23,927 bases of DNA from Tubulinosema ratisbonensis (GCA_004000155.1 RCSS01000234.1:1-23927); one strand, 5' to 3'; positions 1 through 8,958 are shown, counted from the stretch's first letter. Notes: generated from the sequence alone by a model not told the origin. A program made the numbers and translations.

Positions 1-61
1 TATACTGTTACTTTAAAATAAAAAAATATTTTTTTAAAAAAAAGAGAATAATTCATAATTT

Positions 62-631
62 TTATTCATAATTAATCATAATATTCTCTACTCCTTCCTT
101 AAACACAACCTTACAATCTAATTGGTCAACATTCAATAAAAACTTTTCTTTTAAAACCTTAAGCATTCTTTTTAACAAAACCTTCCCTTCTTCCAAATTA
201 ATATTTTCATTCCAAAGATTATCAAAAATACCATTCAAAAAATATAACCCATACCCCAAAGCAATCCTTTTTTCTTCAAATAAACACCCATACTCATCAA
301 CACCTAACAATTTGACTCCGTCAGTGATAATTGAATTTACTTGGTAATTGGGTCTTTCTCTTAAAGATTTATAAATTTTGTTTTGGATTACTTTTGACAC
401 TGTGGTTATGTTAATTGGTATTTGATAAACTTTGTTGTTGAAAAGTAATTTTTGAGAGGTAAAATTCGTTATTCTTGAGTAATCTGATTGTTCACCTGAG
501 AATGTGTAATGTATATTGTTTATGTTGAAATGTTTTTGGGTTGGGAATGTTTTGATTATTCTGTCTTTAGTTGTTGGGTCTACTGCTAAGATTACATAGT
601 CTTTACCTTTAAAAGCAAACAAACATTCCAT
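62..631 (-). CDS. PRE1: 20S proteasome beta-4 subunit (PSMB2/Pre1 type)
   Basis: This is a non-catalytic beta subunit of the 20S proteasome core, which would sit in the beta ring and help degrade ubiquitin-tagged proteins in cytosol and nucleus. The start (MECLFAFKGKDYVILAVD) follows the beta-4 pattern, in which the protein begins directly at the first beta strand without a propeptide or catalytic Thr1. Further matches in order are FSGEQSD (44-50), a KSLRERPNYQVNSI segment (88-101) like the family's LRSRTPYHVN, the GYG segment (126-128) before a helix, and LLKRMLKVLKEKFLLN (152-167), matching the family's helix ending in RFILN. At 189 aa it is slightly shorter than yeast or human beta-4 (about 200), as expected for microsporidia. 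The ATG is directly preceded by CCC. It is the only housekeeping gene here and is transcribed away from the arrays on its right. Confidence 0.88.
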   Translation of the reverse strand: MECLFAFKGKDYVILAVDPTTKDRIIKTFPTQKHFNINNIHYTFSGEQSDYSRITNFTSQKLLFNNKVYQIPINITTVSKVIQNKIYKSLRERPNYQVNSIITDGVKLLGVDEYGCLFEEKRIALGYGLYFLNGIFDNLWNENINLEEGKVLLKRMLKVLKEKFLLNVDQLDCKVVFKEGVENIMINYE

Positions 632-640
632 GGGTAAATA
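632..640 (-). promoter_or_regulatory. CCC start signal of the proteasome gene
   Basis: Read on the minus strand, TATTTACCC abuts the ATG with no spacer (GGG at 632-634 on the plus strand). It supports the chosen start. No GATAA box like those of the paralog families is seen upstream. Confidence 0.6.
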
Positions 641-797
641 AAATAATTAAATAATTAAAAACATAATTTAATTATTTTATTTACATTAAAAAATTATTTA
701 AATATCATTTAAATATAAATCAAAATGAAAAGTAACCTAATTATTCAATTATTTTTACTTGAATTTATATTTAAATAATATTTTATACTGTTAACTT

Positions 798-1015
798 TTT
801 TTTGTTGCCTAGGGATACGAAATCTATACAAAGATCTTTTCGCTATATCGTATATATAAGAATATTGGTACCTAGTTAAAAGAAATATACGTTAAAATAT
901 GTTTCTCCATACTTAAGTATATTTCAAGATACTGCGAGCCTTTAACCTGCTAAAACTCACCCAGTGAAATCTATTGATTGCCTAAGTCTACCTTACCTTG
1001 CAGGATTTAATTACA
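798..1015. repeat. Diverged interspersed repeat, copy A
   Basis: This stretch of about 218 bases aligns end to end with 7836-8048 in the same orientation, by eye at roughly three-quarters identity. The best part is a 45-nt core at 971-1015 with 40 of 45 bases equal to 8004-8048. It has noticeably more G and C than its flanks, suggesting relic functional sequence. In one plus-strand frame both cores read SIDCLSLPYLA, and several differences there are synonymous, so it may be decayed coding DNA, but neither copy is open for long. I cannot assign it to an element family. Confidence 0.6.
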
Positions 1016-1404
1016 GGTTGTATTGTTTATTATCAGTTACAGATCTTCTTAGAATATTAATTTATCAATGTAGATTTTGCAAATGAAGGCACATTATTAG
1101 AACTGCAAACTAATTTTTTTAGCATTTAAATCAATTTTAATAATTTATTTAAGATTTCATCTAAAACCAATATTTTAATAGAAAAATGTATAATTTATGG
1201 TTTAATGAACATATTAAAATATAAAAGGTTATATTATAATTTATATATTGTTAAAAATTTTTACTAATTCTAAATATGACAGTGTTTTAAATGTAATTTT
1301 TTATTTTAGAAAAAAAATAAACAAAATCATAAGAGAAAATTGATTTAGATTTTAAAATCAAAAAAAATTTAACCAATAAATCATCTGATAAGAAATCTTT
1401 AGGA

Positions 1405-1455
1405 TTCTTATTTCTGATAAAAAGACTAATTTATAAAAAAATTATTTACCCTTAT
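1405..1455 (+). promoter_or_regulatory. Upstream box and CCC signal of M copy 1
   Basis: The box TTCTTATTTCTGATAA lies at 1405-1420, its GATAA beginning 40 nt before the ATG. CCC at 1449-1451 is followed by a 4-nt spacer (TTAT). The same arrangement precedes the other M copies. Confidence 0.5.
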
Positions 1456-2274
1456 ATGCCAAAAAAAGACACTTCAATACAAATTAGTACAGATGATCTA
1501 ATCTCAGTTTTAAAAACATCATCCCAAAGCTTTATACTCGATTTAATTGAAGGACTCTTTCTATTAGATTTCTTTTTTCTTTACATTGTAATGATTTACA
1601 TGTTTTCAAAATTAAGTTATTTTTTAAGTTTTGAACAAACATTTGCCTTTTTTAATCTTCTAATTCTAATTTTAACAATAAAAAAGGTTTACTCAAAAAA
1701 TCAAAATAAGCTCAAAACGTTTAAAAAAATATTTAAAATCGTGATAGAAAGATTGATAAAACTGGTATTTGGTGTTTTATTCTTATTAAACATTTACAAC
1801 TGCATTTATGCTTTGGTATGTGTTATATTAGAATACAAACTTTCTATAAAAATTAATCAATCCATTATTCCATTCTTGACACTTGTTTTTCTAACATTTT
1901 ATTTGATGTGCAGATTAGAAGATTTTTCTCATTTTTTTCATATATTGAGTTTAAAAACTAATCTTAATATTATGATAATAACATTTGTTTTAAATAACTT
2001 AGTTTTCAGCAATTTCTATTTTGATTTTATGGTAATTTTTCTGTTTTGGTTTTTTTTATTTTTAGTTGTACTTATTGATATGATTATACCAAGCTTTATT
2101 ATAAATTTATTAGATAGGTCTACACGTGGGTCGGAAGAATTTTATTTCTATTTTATTGAAAAGTTTATGATTTCTATCTTGATTTTTAATCAGATACATT
2201 TGGAATGTGTTATGAAAAATACTTTGTATGCTAGAGATATGGGAATATTTTTATTTAAAGAAGAAATTAATTAA
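1456..2274 (+). CDS. Family M multi-pass membrane protein, copy 1
   Basis: I do not recognise this 272-aa protein. It has a short polar N-terminus and about six or seven hydrophobic segments, roughly 31-50, 60-75, 99-125, 136-152, 171-188, 190-217 and perhaps 232-246, so it should be an integral membrane protein. Features shared with the three paralogs in this window are YMFSKLSYF after segment 1 (48-56), a YNC[IV]-like motif in the third segment (YNCI, 114-117), and a C-terminal signature ILIFNQIHLE (241-250) followed by GIFLF (263-267). Lys-rich loops follow segment 2 (76-102). It lacks a classical cleavable signal peptide. No transporter, receptor or enzyme motif is visible. It is closest to copy 4 in the first membrane segment and C-terminus. 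Start chosen by CCC four bases upstream. Confidence 0.75.
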   Translation: MPKKDTSIQISTDDLISVLKTSSQSFILDLIEGLFLLDFFFLYIVMIYMFSKLSYFLSFEQTFAFFNLLILILTIKKVYSKNQNKLKTFKKIFKIVIERLIKLVFGVLFLLNIYNCIYALVCVILEYKLSIKINQSIIPFLTLVFLTFYLMCRLEDFSHFFHILSLKTNLNIMIITFVLNNLVFSNFYFDFMVIFLFWFFLFLVVLIDMIIPSFIINLLDRSTRGSEEFYFYFIEKFMISILIFNQIHLECVMKNTLYARDMGIFLFKEEIN

Positions 2275-2499
2275 AGTTTTTTTCTTGGTACCTATTACAT
2301 TTTTATAGAATCAGTAAAAATTTTTTAAATATTAAGTGTAAAAATATTTTGTTTTTTGATTTAAAATTTAAAAAATTTTAAAGAGTTTTGAAAATAAAAT
2401 GTTATTCGTTCATAAAATAAAAATTATTTTATGTATTAGAAGTTAGAAATAATTCTTCATAGACATTAAAATATAGTTAAACAGTTTGTCTTATTTGAA

Positions 2500-2704
2500 A
2501 AATAATTAATAAATACAATCGGATCTTACGTCCTCACCAAAATGAAAATATTCATAACTTTCTAGTTTTAATGTCGCCTTTTTCTCTTAACTGCCATCCT
2601 CTCTTATCGATCTTCTTTAAAAGCTTATTTTAGCCAATTTTTAAAGATTTCTTCTTTTTTATAGTAGGATCAAAATTAATAATCTCAGAATGTAAAATTC
2701 TCAT
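2500..2704 (-). pseudogene. Possible decayed ORF, unidentified
   Basis: One minus-strand frame starting at ATG 2702-2704 reads MRILHSEIINFDPTIKKKKS and continues, interrupted by three in-frame stops, through a basic stretch containing RGWQLREKGDIKTRKL. The residue mix (W, G, D, R) and low stop number are unlike random AT-rich DNA, suggesting an eroded gene or element fragment. The opening resembles the lysine-rich start of eIF2-beta, but nothing downstream does, so I do not assign it. Confidence 0.25.
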
Positions 2705-2994
2705 ATTTAATTTAAATAACCATGTTTTTATATTTTAAAGAAAAATAAAATTTACTTCTTTAATTAAATTATTAATAACACTTTATCATATTATAACACA
2801 TGTAAGTAATACATGAACAAAGAAATTTAATAAATACTATACAAAAAAATAATTTTTAAAATTAAATAATTTTAAGTAACTCTAATCCAAAATATATTTA
2901 AAATGGTAAAAATAGTAAAGATTAAATTTTTGAAAGATTAAGAATTTTATCAAAAATTATTTCAGTAATTTTTAATGAACCGGTTTAGAATTAA

Positions 2995-3685
2995 TCCTTA
3001 AATTTATTGCACATCTCTGTACTATCATGCCTTTTAATCTGAATTTAGTTCACTGTGGAATGACTCAATAGCTTGAGTCCAGATTTTTGTTTATAAACTA
3101 ACACATTTATATCTATGACAAACTGCGTCATGTTAATAAGAACAATTATAAACTTAAAGTGGACTTGTGTTTATCAATTCAAATAATGCTTTTGCTTGCC
3201 GATTGATCACAAAAAAACGGAACTATAATTTCTTGCTTTCTATTAAAAGTTTCTATACACATACTCTTTTAATGTAATTTTAGCATTTAATAACAAACAT
3301 GAATCGATTTTGTTTAACAAAAAGCAGCCTTATGGCTTTTATTTTTTAAGTTTAACATAATCGGATTCACTTTTACTATAAACCTTGAGCAATTAAGCCA
3401 GCTTGTTGAAAAATCAGTAACAGTATTTTTTCTTTAACTTTGGAAAACATGATAAATGACATAATTGCCATGATCAAAACTATGTTTTATGTAAATTTAG
3501 CTTCCTAATATAAGACTCTTATACGCATTCTTAAATATTAGGCATAGTGTTTCTTTTATTTCTATAAAACAACCTTAAACCCGATTTCGCGTGTTTTATA
3601 AATACAGCATGTTTTACAATATTATTCCAAACAGGGTTGTATATTGTATTTATATGCACAAAAAGACATTTGAATCATACATTTA
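2995..3685 (-). pseudogene. Decayed IS1016/Merlin-like (ISXO2) transposase
   Basis: Minus-strand reading across three frames gives, in the right order, pieces typical of the ISXO2/Merlin DDE transposases. These are a Cys-rich start (YCKTCC), a segment like the DE/K-rich DDE entry (ESDYVKL then KNKSHKAAF), then QEIIVPFFCDQSASKSII (about 3182-3235), matching the family's conserved hydrophobic-VPDRSA block. Next come an INKNLDS segment at the place of the NHSxNFV motif, and TQAIESFHSEL starting at 3078, matching the hallmark TQxIESxW near the C-terminus. Frames shift repeatedly and stops are numerous, so it is dead. I saw no convincing terminal inverted repeats. Merlin elements are known from microsporidia. 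The match is by eye only. Confidence 0.5.
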
Positions 3686-4285
3686 ATTGATATTTTATAT
3701 TTTAAAATGGTTTATCCTAATATTATTAACTAGATTTTTTTGTAGAAGTAATAAGGATTCTTTTTAAATTTTGGTTCTATAAGCAAATATTAAATAGATT
3801 GATTATTTATTTTGGTTTTATTTTTGATAAAATTGTTTTTGTAAGTTTTGAGTAATTAGTTTAATTGTTAAAATAAAAGCTATAGTGACGAAGTAAAAAC
3901 TAAAAAATAATCTAGAATTTACCATAATTCATAGTCCAATGCAAAGAAAATTATCAAAATATTTTAAAGATCAATAAATATTATGAAGTATGGCTAACTT
4001 ATTAAACTTAATATTTTTTCGTAAATTTTTATAATGTAAAAACAGTAAAATTTAAACTTGTATTTTGATAATTTCGTTATAAATAATACGATACTTCTTT
4101 GAAAAATTATAAAATGTCATAGATAACCTTGAATTTATTTTCAAAGAACTTAAAGCTCTACACATCTATTCATTTTGTATTTATATTATGTTTGTAAATT
4201 TATTATGAACGATTTAAAAATTTAAGTAAAAATTTGTTTTAAAATACTTTTTATCAAAACCTCAATTAATTTTTTGTTCTTGTTG

Positions 4286-4336
4286 TTCTATTTTTGATAA
4301 ATCAATTTATTTAAATTTTTTATTTTTTGCCCTTAC
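4286..4336 (+). promoter_or_regulatory. Upstream box and CCC signal of M copy 2
   Basis: TTCTATTTTTGATAA lies at 4286-4300, with GATAA beginning 41 nt before the ATG. CCC at 4330-4332 has the 4-nt spacer TTAC. The whole interval aligns with that of copy 3. Confidence 0.5.
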
Positions 4337-5149
4337 ATGAACAGCAATGACATTGAAATACAATCAGACACTAATATTGAAAAACCTAAATTAATAACAA
4401 CATTTAAGCAAATCTTTTTAGATTTTTCTAAAATTTTTTTTTTACTTGATTATGGTTTATTTTATATAATTTCAATTTATGTTTTAAGCAGAATACTTCA
4501 TTTTTTAGATTTCTATATTATTTTATTGATTACAAATATAGCTCTTTTCATAACAACTTTACAACGATGGTATGTTAAAAGAAGAGTAAAAAACATCTTA
4601 CAGAAATTCATTTCTTCATTTGTAATTTTTTTAGAGATCTTTATCCACGCAATTGTCCCTATCATAACACTATTAGGATTGTATAACAGTATTTTATCAA
4701 TAATTTTCATTGTATATGAAAACAAAGAACTTTTTTTAATTACACGAAGCATTCTTACATTTTTTTCTCTGTGTTTTTCAACGCCGTGTTTTTATGATTT
4801 TGCTGTCCAAGAATATAATTTCTTTGATGAAACAAAATCAAGATCACTTTTAAATAATTTATACTTCGTGTTTCTGGGGCATATTCTTGCATTCTTAAAT
4901 TTTTATGCTGTATTAAGTGATAATTCTATTTTTTTAATTTCTTTGTTTTTGTTTGTAAGTTTTAATGTATTTTTACCAATGTTTGTTATGAATTTAGCTG
5001 TTAAGTCTCGAAAGTTTTCTAAAATTTTTTATATACATTTATGTAAAAAAATAATAATTTGTATATTAATTTTCCAACAATTGCATATGGAATATGCTCT
5101 AAAACAAATTGAACATTGCAAAAAATATGGTATATATTTATTTAATTAA
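4337..5149 (+). CDS. Family M multi-pass membrane protein, copy 2
   Basis: This 270-aa paralog of copy 1 is of unknown function. The polar N-terminus (1-24, with an E/D-rich patch) is followed by hydrophobic segments at about 33-50, 58-75, 93-126, 134-152, 172-192 and 196-222, and a last hydrophobic stretch at 238-246. The family marks are YVLSRILHFLDF (48-59), YNSI (116-119, where other copies have YNCI), ILIFQQLHMEY (243-253) and GIYLF near the end. It is most like copy 3: both begin MN-ND-E-Q-DT, share TTFK, a WY-KRRV-NILQ loop (78-89 here) and the MNLA stretch after the sixth segment. They are therefore likely a younger tandem duplication. The start follows CCC with a 4-nt spacer. Confidence 0.75.
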   Translation: MNSNDIEIQSDTNIEKPKLITTFKQIFLDFSKIFFLLDYGLFYIISIYVLSRILHFLDFYIILLITNIALFITTLQRWYVKRRVKNILQKFISSFVIFLEIFIHAIVPIITLLGLYNSILSIIFIVYENKELFLITRSILTFFSLCFSTPCFYDFAVQEYNFFDETKSRSLLNNLYFVFLGHILAFLNFYAVLSDNSIFLISLFLFVSFNVFLPMFVMNLAVKSRKFSKIFYIHLCKKIIICILIFQQLHMEYALKQIEHCKKYGIYLFN

Positions 5150-5581
5150 ATCTCTTCATAAGTTTTAACTCATATTAAATAACTTTTTATATAATGTTTT
5201 GTATCGGTAATAAGGATTGCTTATGTTTGTTATTGGTAGATAAAGAACTAATATATATAAATATTTGAATAAAAAGTATATTTTTAGACCGAAATTTTGT
5301 GTGAAAAGGGCAAAAATTGTACTTTATCGACTGTTATTTATTGTGTATTATTGTTCTATTTTCTAAAATATTGGATATAAAGAAAAAAAAATTTATTAAT
5401 ATTAGGTAAGTCTTGAGGAAATAATTGTTATTGCCTAATTAACACCTAAAACATCTGAAAAAAGAAAAGATAAATTACAAATCTATATAAAATTCCGGCA
5501 AAAAAATTTTTATGGGATAGCAATTCAAGCAACATTGGATTCATTCTATATCAAAAATAGATTGATTTTTGATTCTTATAG
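5150..5581. other. Intergenic spacer between M copies 2 and 3
   Basis: I see no supported gene here. A 57-codon open stretch (5439-5609) lacks an early ATG and overlaps the upstream box of copy 3, so I do not call it. Confidence 0.4.
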
Positions 5582-5632
5582 TTCTATTGTAGATAAGAAA
5601 TATTTTTAGAAATTTTTAATATTTGCCCTTGA
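5582..5632 (+). promoter_or_regulatory. Upstream box and CCC signal of M copy 3
   Basis: TTCTATTGTAGATAA lies at 5582-5596, with GATAA beginning 41 nt before the ATG as in copy 2. CCC at 5626-5628 has the 4-nt spacer TTGA. The promoter is intact although the gene is broken. Confidence 0.5.
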
Positions 5633-6453
5633 ATGAACATCAATGACTTAGAAACACAAACAGACACTTATCCTAAAAAGACGCAATTAAGAACAACATT
5701 CAAGTTAACGTTTTTTAATTTTTCTAAAGTTTATTTATTGCTTGATTTTTGTTTAGTTTACATGATTTTAGTTTATGTTTTCTCTAAAATGTTTTATTAT
5801 TTGGATTTCTATGTTACTTTTTTGATTATGAATTTTGTTTTTTTTCTATTTACTGTAAAGCAATGGTACATTAAAAGAAGGGTAAGCAATATTTTACAAA
5901 TATTTGTCGTAGCTTTTAGATCTTTTTTATGTTTGCTTATAATCTTTTCGATAATAGTCATGACAATAATTGAAGTGTATAATTGTATAGTGTCAATATG
6001 TTGTATTGATTATGAAAATCAATATATTTTAATACTTATACAAAGCATTTTTTCTCTGTTTTCTATCTCTTTTGCAACTTTTTATTTTTTTTATTTTAAT
6101 GACCAAGAATGTAATTTATCAGATGAAATTAAAATAAGATGTTTTTTAAATAATTTAAACATAATATTCTTGGTTAACGTCGTTGTATTTTTAAATTTCT
6201 ATGCTGAGTTTGAAGTTTATTCTATGTTTTTAATTTCTTTGTTTATTTTAGTTATAATCGATGTTTTAATACCAATTTTGTTATTAACTTAGCGGCCAGT
6301 TCTCGAAAGTTTTTTAAATTATCGTATATGAATTTGAGTGAAAAAATAATTATTTGCATATTGATTTTTCAACAAATTCATATAGAGCATACATTAAAAC
6401 ATAGTGTATGTTCTAAGAGATATGGTCTGTTTTTATTCAATAAAACATTTTAA
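5633..6453 (+). pseudogene. Family M membrane protein, copy 3, frameshifted
   Basis: The first frame runs 219 codons from the ATG and ends at TAG 6290-6292 just where the paralogs continue. From about 6275 the next frame carries the missing family C-terminus: INLAASSRKFF, then a hydrophobic run ILIFQQIHIE, then YGLFLF, ending at TAA 6451-6453. The two frames differ by one base, consistent with loss of one T in the short T-run near 6276-6279. The rest of the protein is well preserved, including YVFSKMFYYLDF, YNCI and the WYIKRRV loop, so the break is recent, or is a sequencing or assembly error in a homopolymer. If real, the product lacks its final hydrophobic stretch and the conserved HxE signature. 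Its closest relative is copy 2. Confidence 0.75.
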
Positions 6454-7284
6454 TCAATTTTTTACATGATTTTCTCATAATAAAATTTTAAAGAGCAGCT
6501 TTTTTTATTTATTTAATTTCAAAATGCATTCAACCAACATTTTTTAATAATAAAATTGATTAGGTGATAGAAAAGGTATAAATTCTATAAAATCGTTTTT
6601 TAACATTGTTATTAAAAATTATTATATAGCATCATTGTCATTTTTAATTATTATACATCAAATCATACTTTTATTTTAACAAAAAATAAGTATTTACAAT
6701 CAATTTAAGAAAATAACCTAAAAAATTTTACAGAAAAATTATTTCATGTGCAAAAACCATAGATAATTAAAAATTTTGAATCGATCTTTTAATAATAAAA
6801 AATTTTCACTTTATAAAAAAGTTTTCACATATGTTCTCTGTTTTAACTGCTAGATAATTGGCAACTATAAAGAGTGAATGAAATATTTTATTTTCTTAAA
6901 AAGGCAATGATAATCATTGATCATTCGTTCCCTTTTAAAAAAATTTAAAGTAAAGAAAATTTTAATAAATTTTGTATTTTAGAAAAAATCCATAAAATGA
7001 AAACAATAAATCCAACCGCGCCAGCAGCACGCTCAACTTTCTTTCTCTAAAGTATAAAAAAATACAAATTTAAATGTATAGTCATAAAATAATGTCAGAG
7101 TTCTTCGTAAATTGTAAATTCACAAACCTTTATATAGTAGATTAGAAAATATATGTCATAATTTACTATATTTATAAAATAAATTTTATAGAATTGTTTT
7201 AAAGAGAAATACAATTTATTTTATAAGAAAAAAGTTTATAAACAATATTTAACCATAAAAAACAAAATATTAAGAGGGGAATTG

Positions 7285-7300
7285 AAAAATTCGAATTTTT
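7285..7300. repeat. 16-bp perfect palindrome
   Basis: AAAAATTCGAATTTTT is its own reverse complement. In such AT-rich DNA it could be chance. Confidence 0.4.
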
Positions 7301-7374
7301 TGTTATCTGTAATATTTCTTAACATAAATTATCAATACAGTAAAATAAATAAATAAAAAATACAGGTTTAATTC

Positions 7375-7396
7375 AGTGTCACTCATCGCTGACACT
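7375..7396. repeat. Short inverted repeat (7-bp stem, 8-nt loop)
   Basis: AGTGTCA at 7375-7381 pairs with TGACACT at 7390-7396. The right arm region CTGACACTCTAT (7389-7400) recurs exactly inside repeat copy B at 7967-7978, which hints that a piece of the same element lies here. Confidence 0.4.
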
Positions 7397-7513
7397 CTAT
7401 AATTGTCTTAATTATTCATCCTTAATTATAAAAAATATTAGCTTAATATTCATAAGTTTTAATAATTTTTTTGATCCAATACAAAAATTAATTTGAAAAC
7501 TCACAATAAAAAC

Positions 7514-7528
7514 TGCCAGATCCTGGCA
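7514..7528. repeat. Short inverted repeat TGCCAG-ATC-CTGGCA
   Basis: Six-base arms flank a 3-nt centre. The surrounding 30 bases are unusually GC-rich for this window. Function unknown. Confidence 0.4.
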
Positions 7529-7835
7529 ATGGATCCAGCGTGCTACAATTAATGTACAATAAATAGTGTTTAAAATCTTTTGTATACTTTTTGTTATTTA
7601 CTTCTTTTGGCTGCATGATTCTTTTGAGAAAATTATTTCTTTTTAATAAGATATTTTCTAAAAAATCAAGAATAACAATTACATCTATAAAATCATATAA
7701 GATGCCGTTTAAAATTAAAAATATTTTATTATTGATAATGATAAAGGCTTAGGATCTAAAATTTTGATAAATCAAATCAATAGGTTTGTAGAATAAAAAC
7801 GAGGTTGAATAAATTTGAGAGTGCCTATGCTTAAT

Positions 7836-8048
7836 CTTTTTGTTATCTAAGGGTAAAAAATATATACGAAGATTTTTGCTAAACTTTCTATATAGATTAT
7901 TGATACCTAATTTTAAGAAACAACCGGTATTATATGTTTCTGCATAACCAGGTATAACACAAAATACTGACACTCTATCCTCAGAGAAACCCGCCCGTGC
8001 ACTCTATTGACTGCCTAAGTTTACCTTACCTTGCATGATTTGGTTACA
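7836..8048. repeat. Diverged interspersed repeat, copy B
   Basis: This is the partner of 798-1015, in the same orientation and also upstream of an M gene (copy 4, as copy A is of copy 1). The conserved core is 8004-8048. A minus-strand open stretch of 74 codons crosses it (7749-7973), but the equivalent stretch of copy A has stops, so I treat it as a by-product of the repeat and not a gene. Confidence 0.6.
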
Positions 8049-8907
8049 ATTGTCGAACTTATCTATCATATGCTGTTTTATACTTTAAAAAAGCATTAAA
8101 AGCAAATGAAGAATAAATTATCTCTTTCATTATTAAAAGTATTTGATATAAATTTAATCTTTAAAAAACAAAAAGAAGTAATCTTACAACTATAATGCTG
8201 GTATTTATATTAAATATAGGTAAAGATTTAAATAATTGATTATTTTTTATTTTCAAAGAATGAACCCGAGAAAGAAAATAACTAATGTATCAAGAAAACA
8301 AAAGAAGATTCTAAAGATATAGAATGAAAAAGAACACAAAACAATTTATTTTTCTTAACAGAAAAAGGTTAAATCTAGTATACTTAATTTTATATATTCA
8401 CATCAAAATTTTCAGAATAAAAAATGTATTTGAAAATATTCATCTCTTGGGGTTCAATGAGCAAAAATTGAGAGTATTTTCCAAAAAATATTATTGATTA
8501 ATTTACATATTTTATAAATCTTTCTTATATGTGAAAATAATAAATGTGGTTTAATATGTTATATAAAGATCTAAAAAAGAAAAAAATTTGTCTTCAATTC
8601 AGAATTGTAAAAATTTACTGAATTCAAACGTTTGAAAATGTGTGATTAACCCTGTATTCGATAGTAAAATAAAGAAGTAAAAATTTTGAAATAAAATTGG
8701 ATATAACTTGCATTAACAAAATTTAATATTTTCCGTATAAAAAATTTTTTTAAAAGATATTAGTAACAATCAAAAAATTTTTTAAATATTTTTACTATTT
8801 GCTTAAAAATAAGTAGGTCTATTTTCTTATCACTTAAAATTAAATTAATCTTTAAAAAGTAAGATATAAAATTTTTAGCGATAAAAAAATTTTCAAGATC
8901 TTTTGAG
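8049..8907. other. Intergenic region before M copy 4
   Basis: This is AT-rich sequence whose only candidate is the 57-aa ORF at 8324-8497. I see no RNA gene. Confidence 0.4.
8324..8497 (+). CDS. Small ORF, 57 aa, doubtful
   Basis: An ATG opens 57 codons encoding a basic protein with a hydrophobic middle (about 17-30) and a tail FRIKNVFENIHLLGFNEQKL. The residue mix looks more protein-like than random AT-rich DNA. However, it lacks the CCC signal that every convincing gene here has, and nothing similar occurs elsewhere in the window. It may be a relic of a longer gene or chance. Confidence 0.2.
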   Translation: MKKNTKQFIFLNRKRLNLVYLILYIHIKIFRIKNVFENIHLLGFNEQKLRVFSKKYY

Positions 8908-8958
8908 TTCTAATTTGAATAAAATGAAATTATTTATATCAAGAAAGAACCCCCTTAT
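8908..8958 (+). promoter_or_regulatory. Upstream box and CCC signal of M copy 4
   Basis: TTCTAATTTGAATAA at 8908-8922 is the degenerate counterpart of the M-family box (GAATAA for GATAA), at the same distance. A run of five C at 8950-8954 has the 4-nt spacer TTAT. Confidence 0.45.

Larger units (their letters stand above)
632..1404. other. Intergenic region with diverged repeat copy A
   Basis: This gap separates the divergently transcribed proteasome gene and first M gene, so it should contain both promoters. The left 160 bases are A/T runs. The middle holds repeat copy A. I see no gene or RNA in the rest. Confidence 0.5.
2275..4285. other. 2-kb intergenic region with relics
   Basis: There is no intact gene here. 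The left part carries a minus-strand ORF relic (2500-2704) and the middle a transposase relic (about 2995-3685), both richer in G and C than the A/T-run flanks. From about 3690 to 4285 I see only AT-rich sequence. Confidence 0.5.
6454..7835. other. Intergenic region with palindromes
   Basis: I see no supported coding sequence. Small symmetrical sequences at 7285-7300, 7375-7396 and 7514-7528 and a GC-rich snippet at about 7015-7036 stand out from AT-rich background, and may be element remnants. Confidence 0.4.

Noticed and set aside
955..1015. Resemblance of repeat copies to parts of SRP RNA or small-subunit rRNA
   Set aside because: Only a few short words agree, not the same ones in both copies, and no supporting helices can be drawn.
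4513..4752. Minus-strand 79-codon open frame
   Set aside because: It lies wholly within M copy 2 on the opposite strand and lacks a CCC signal; it is a shadow.
5401..5445. GTAAGT-like intron donor with a possible branch site
   Set aside because: No coding exon flanks it on either side.
5439..5609. 57-codon plus-strand open stretch before M copy 3
   Set aside because: It has no early ATG or start signal and runs over the promoter box of the next gene.
7749..7973. Minus-strand 74-codon open frame across repeat copy B
   Set aside because: The aligned stretch of repeat copy A has stops in this frame and there is no start signal; similarity is at the DNA level.
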